Part shown: positions 5,344-6,987 of the stretch, one piece after another
Numbering within the stretch: the first letter of the stretch is position 1
How the letters are laid out: every line of letters begins with the position of its first letter
DNA from: Oscillospiraceae bacterium
GTDB lineage: Bacteria > Bacillota > Clostridia > Oscillospirales > Oscillospiraceae
NCBI GenBank assembly: GCA_021199595.1
Contig: JAJQHT010000257.1
Coordinates: 1-6,987, forward strand
Direction: 5' to 3'
DNA length: 6,987 nt
Translations under genes and position numbers: made by a program
Notes under the pieces: generated by a model
Told to the model about the DNA's origin: nothing
What the model saw: the letters and a program-made list of their open reading frames with translations, nothing else
Databases searched by the model: none

Positions 5344-6165
5344 ATGGAAGTAAACGGCAGTCTTTCCTTGCGTATACATCGTGCCAACGGTGCTGTAGAG
5401 GCTGAGCAGCTTCATGCTCTGCATCAGTATTATATTGCCAACGCCCGCGCACGGGAGGAATTTACTACCATGTGGAGTATGTCGGATCAGGTTGCCTGGG
5501 GTTTCAACTGGGGACGTACCAGAGGCTGGCGCGAGGTATGGTGGAGCAATGTGGGCAGAATGGATCTGTCAGTACACGAGGGCTTTCGCGAGGTGGTCGA
5601 GCGCTGGCCTGAGGCAGGCGGACGAGAGCCGCGCGGTCTTGGCTTTTATGAGATGAACGAACTCAACTCCGGTGTTGTTGAGGCGTCGGAGGACGGGGAA
5701 ACTGTGCGAGCCTCCTGGCTGTGCCATGGCTACGCGCCCATGTCCCTCTCTGCCAGCGGGAAGCGAGACGGCGCTTTTACCGTTGAACGCTATGGGGCGG
5801 ACTTTATTTTTGAGGACGGGCGATGGAAATATCTTCATGAGATGGTCGCCTCGGATATGCACGTACCCTTTGACCACAAGAACTGGGGGCGCGGCGCTTA
5901 CCTGTCTGCCCTGTTGCTGGCTGGAGAGGTTACAGAGGAGGAGCTTGAAAACACGGATTATCAGACGCCTCCGCCCGTGGGAGGCATGGCGCCGCCGCCG
6001 CGCAGCGAACCCTTTGCGGCCCATGAGACATATTCTCTGGCCCAACCTGCACAAAAATCCTGCGCGGCCCCGGAAGCGTATTCACATCTGGACGACAAAA
6101 ATACCTATGCGCCGTATATGGATCCGGCTGATTTTGTCCAACACAGCGACTGGCTGCAGTGGTAG
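5344..6165 (+). CDS. SnoaL-like (NTF2-fold) domain protein with long C-terminal tail
   Basis: This 273-residue protein carries one SnoaL/NTF2-like domain (about 20-180) that matches both domains of the upstream protein. It has W44 in MWSMSDQV, N55 in GFNWG, SSG-type strand LNSGVVEASEDGETVRASW (107-125), and GADFIFEDGRWKYLH (151-165) ending in the conserved His. The Cys-Pro-x-Gly-Glu stretch of the upstream domains is replaced by VPFDHKNW. An acidic linker and a Pro-rich tail (about 207-273) follow. The tail repeats the Tyr motif YSxL..xNTY seen near the end of the upstream protein (DYSFLAHDNTYM versus AYSHLDDKNTYA). The start at 5344 is four bases after the upstream stop and has a good ribosome site. 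The two proteins probably act together, perhaps as subunits of one complex, since NTF2-fold proteins commonly dimerise. The chemistry is unknown; dehydration or isomerisation of the TRAP substrate is the leading guess. Confidence 0.86.
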   Translation: MEVNGSLSLRIHRANGAVEAEQLHALHQYYIANARAREEFTTMWSMSDQVAWGFNWGRTRGWREVWWSNVGRMDLSVHEGFREVVERWPEAGGREPRGLGFYEMNELNSGVVEASEDGETVRASWLCHGYAPMSLSASGKRDGAFTVERYGADFIFEDGRWKYLHEMVASDMHVPFDHKNWGRGAYLSALLLAGEVTEEELENTDYQTPPPVGGMAPPPRSEPFAAHETYSLAQPAQKSCAAPEAYSHLDDKNTYAPYMDPADFVQHSDWLQW

Positions 6166-6177
6166 GAGGGAGGAACT

Positions 6178-6723
6178 ATGAAAATTTTCTGGAAGCTGGA
6201 CGGATACCTGAGCAGGGTTATGAAATCTCTCTCCTATATTCCTGCCGGGTGCCTTCTGATTGTGGCGGTCATCGCCACTGTAAATGTCATAACATCCAAA
6301 TTGTTCCACTGGAGCGTTCCAAGCGTGAACGACTGGATAGAATATTTTCTCATCCCCATCGTCTATCTTTCCCTCGCTTATGTGCAGCTTGACCGCGGGA
6401 TGATTTCTGTGGACTTTCCCAAGCGTCTTCCAAAATGGTTTAATAACACGCTCAACTCCATTTGGGATGTAATCTTTGCTTTTTTCTCCTTCTATATCGC
6501 CCACAATATGTATGGACTCATGCTGGAGCAGATTTCCTTGCACAAGCGCAGCTCTGTTCTGGCCGGAAGCTTTCCTCTGTGGCCGATGGCGATGATTCTG
6601 GGGCTTGGCATGGCGCTGTATGGCGTGTGTATACTCTGGACGGTCATCCGCCGTTATATGCCGCCCCTGGCCGATCCCGCTGGACGGGAGGAAGAAACAG
6701 AAAAGGAGGATGATGCGCAATGA
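6178..6723 (+). CDS. TRAP transporter small permease subunit (DctQ family)
   Basis: This 181-residue integral membrane protein has the usual length and four-helix layout of TRAP small permeases: helices at about 17-40, 52-72, 95-116 and 133-157. Family-like features include an N-terminal basic segment, the E/N-rich turn NDWIEYFLIPIVYLSLAYVQLDRG between helices 1 and 2 and following helix 2, and ISVDFPKRLPKW before helix 3, which resembles the conserved HI.VD...RLP pattern. It ends in a short acidic tail. A TRAP transporter uses a sodium or proton gradient plus an extracytoplasmic binding protein (DctP) to import organic anions; DctQ partners with DctM. The ribosome site GGGAGGA lies four bases before the ATG, 12 bases after the SnoaL-like gene. 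The stop overlaps the DctM start (ATGA). Confidence 0.92.
   Translation: MKIFWKLDGYLSRVMKSLSYIPAGCLLIVAVIATVNVITSKLFHWSVPSVNDWIEYFLIPIVYLSLAYVQLDRGMISVDFPKRLPKWFNNTLNSIWDVIFAFFSFYIAHNMYGLMLEQISLHKRSSVLAGSFPLWPMAMILGLGMALYGVCILWTVIRRYMPPLADPAGREEETEKEDDAQ
6704..6709 (+). promoter_or_regulatory. Ribosome binding site for the TRAP large permease
   Basis: A perfect AGGAGG inside the end of the small permease gene, ten bases before the ATG at 6720. It supports that start over the out-of-frame ATGs at 6710 and 6713. Confidence 0.7.
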
Positions 6724-6987
6724 CGCCGTTGGCTGTTGGTTTTACCGTGTTCCTGGTTATGATTCTGTTTGTGTTCATCGGGGTGCCGGTGTGCTATTCA
6801 GTTATCGTTTTCGCTGGGCTTGGCCTGTATCTGGTCGGCGGCGAGCCTATTCTGACGCAGCAATTCACCAGCGGTATTTTTACGCTCAGCGCCAACTATA
6901 CCTTCACCGTTATGCCGCTTTTCATGCTTGTTGGGATTCTTGCCGGTGAAACGGGGATTGCAGGCGGTACGTTCACCTGTGCGAAGA
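6720..6987 (+). CDS. TRAP transporter large permease subunit (DctM family), 3'-partial
   Basis: The frame is open from the ATG at 6720 to the end of the window (89 complete codons) and continues beyond it. The full family protein has about 425 residues and 12 or so membrane helices; it forms the transport pathway itself. Visible here are helix 1 (about 4-26, VGFTVFLVMILFVFIGVPV), helix 2 (about 29-45) and the start of the next segment, YTFTVMPLFMLVGILAGETGI, which matches the conserved PLF.L.G.LA..SGI motif near the N-terminus of TRAP large permeases. It overlaps the small permease gene by four bases. The binding-protein gene (DctP) is not in the window and would be expected downstream. Confidence 0.92.
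   Translation, partial: MTPLAVGFTVFLVMILFVFIGVPVCYSVIVFAGLGLYLVGGEPILTQQFTSGIFTLSANYTFTVMPLFMLVGILAGETGIAGGTFTCAK

Overview
The window looks like chromosomal DNA of an anaerobic, probably gut-associated Firmicute of the Clostridia (Oscillospiraceae-like). This is inference from the strong AGGAGG-type ribosome sites, sigma-A style promoters, intrinsic terminators, moderately GC-rich coding DNA with AT-rich intergenic gaps, and the gene families. No rRNA, tRNA, CRISPR array, insertion sequence or phage gene was seen.

Layout. (1) 2-943 (+): the 3' part of a membrane-anchored protein built as coiled coil, globular domain, coiled coil. (2) 976-1585 (-): a convergent nitroreductase-family gene. 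It has a good promoter and ribosome site, but its only well-placed ATG is one base out of frame with the body of the protein, so it is either frameshifted or contains a sequencing error. (3) 1586-1845: a divergent control region with a promoter on each strand, a bidirectional terminator between them and two inverted repeats. (4) 1846-3599 (+): two LysR-type regulators overlapping by 7 bases. (5) 3600-3872: a strong terminator, then a strong extended -10 promoter surrounded by short direct repeats. (6) 3873-6987 (+): the start of a tightly packed operon encoding a double SnoaL/NTF2-like protein, a second SnoaL-like protein, and the small (DctQ) and large (DctM, cut by the window edge) permeases of a TRAP transporter.

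How it may work together. The TRAP permeases indicate uptake of an organic anion, usually a carboxylate. The SnoaL-like fold often carries small-molecule dehydratases, isomerases and cyclases. The simplest reading is a LysR-controlled catabolic operon that imports a carboxylate-type compound and dehydrates or isomerises it. The substrate cannot be read from the sequence. The most unusual content is the set of three related SnoaL-like domains in two adjacent proteins, with shared Asn, Trp and His positions and shared Tyr-rich C-terminal tails, next to a tandem LysR pair.
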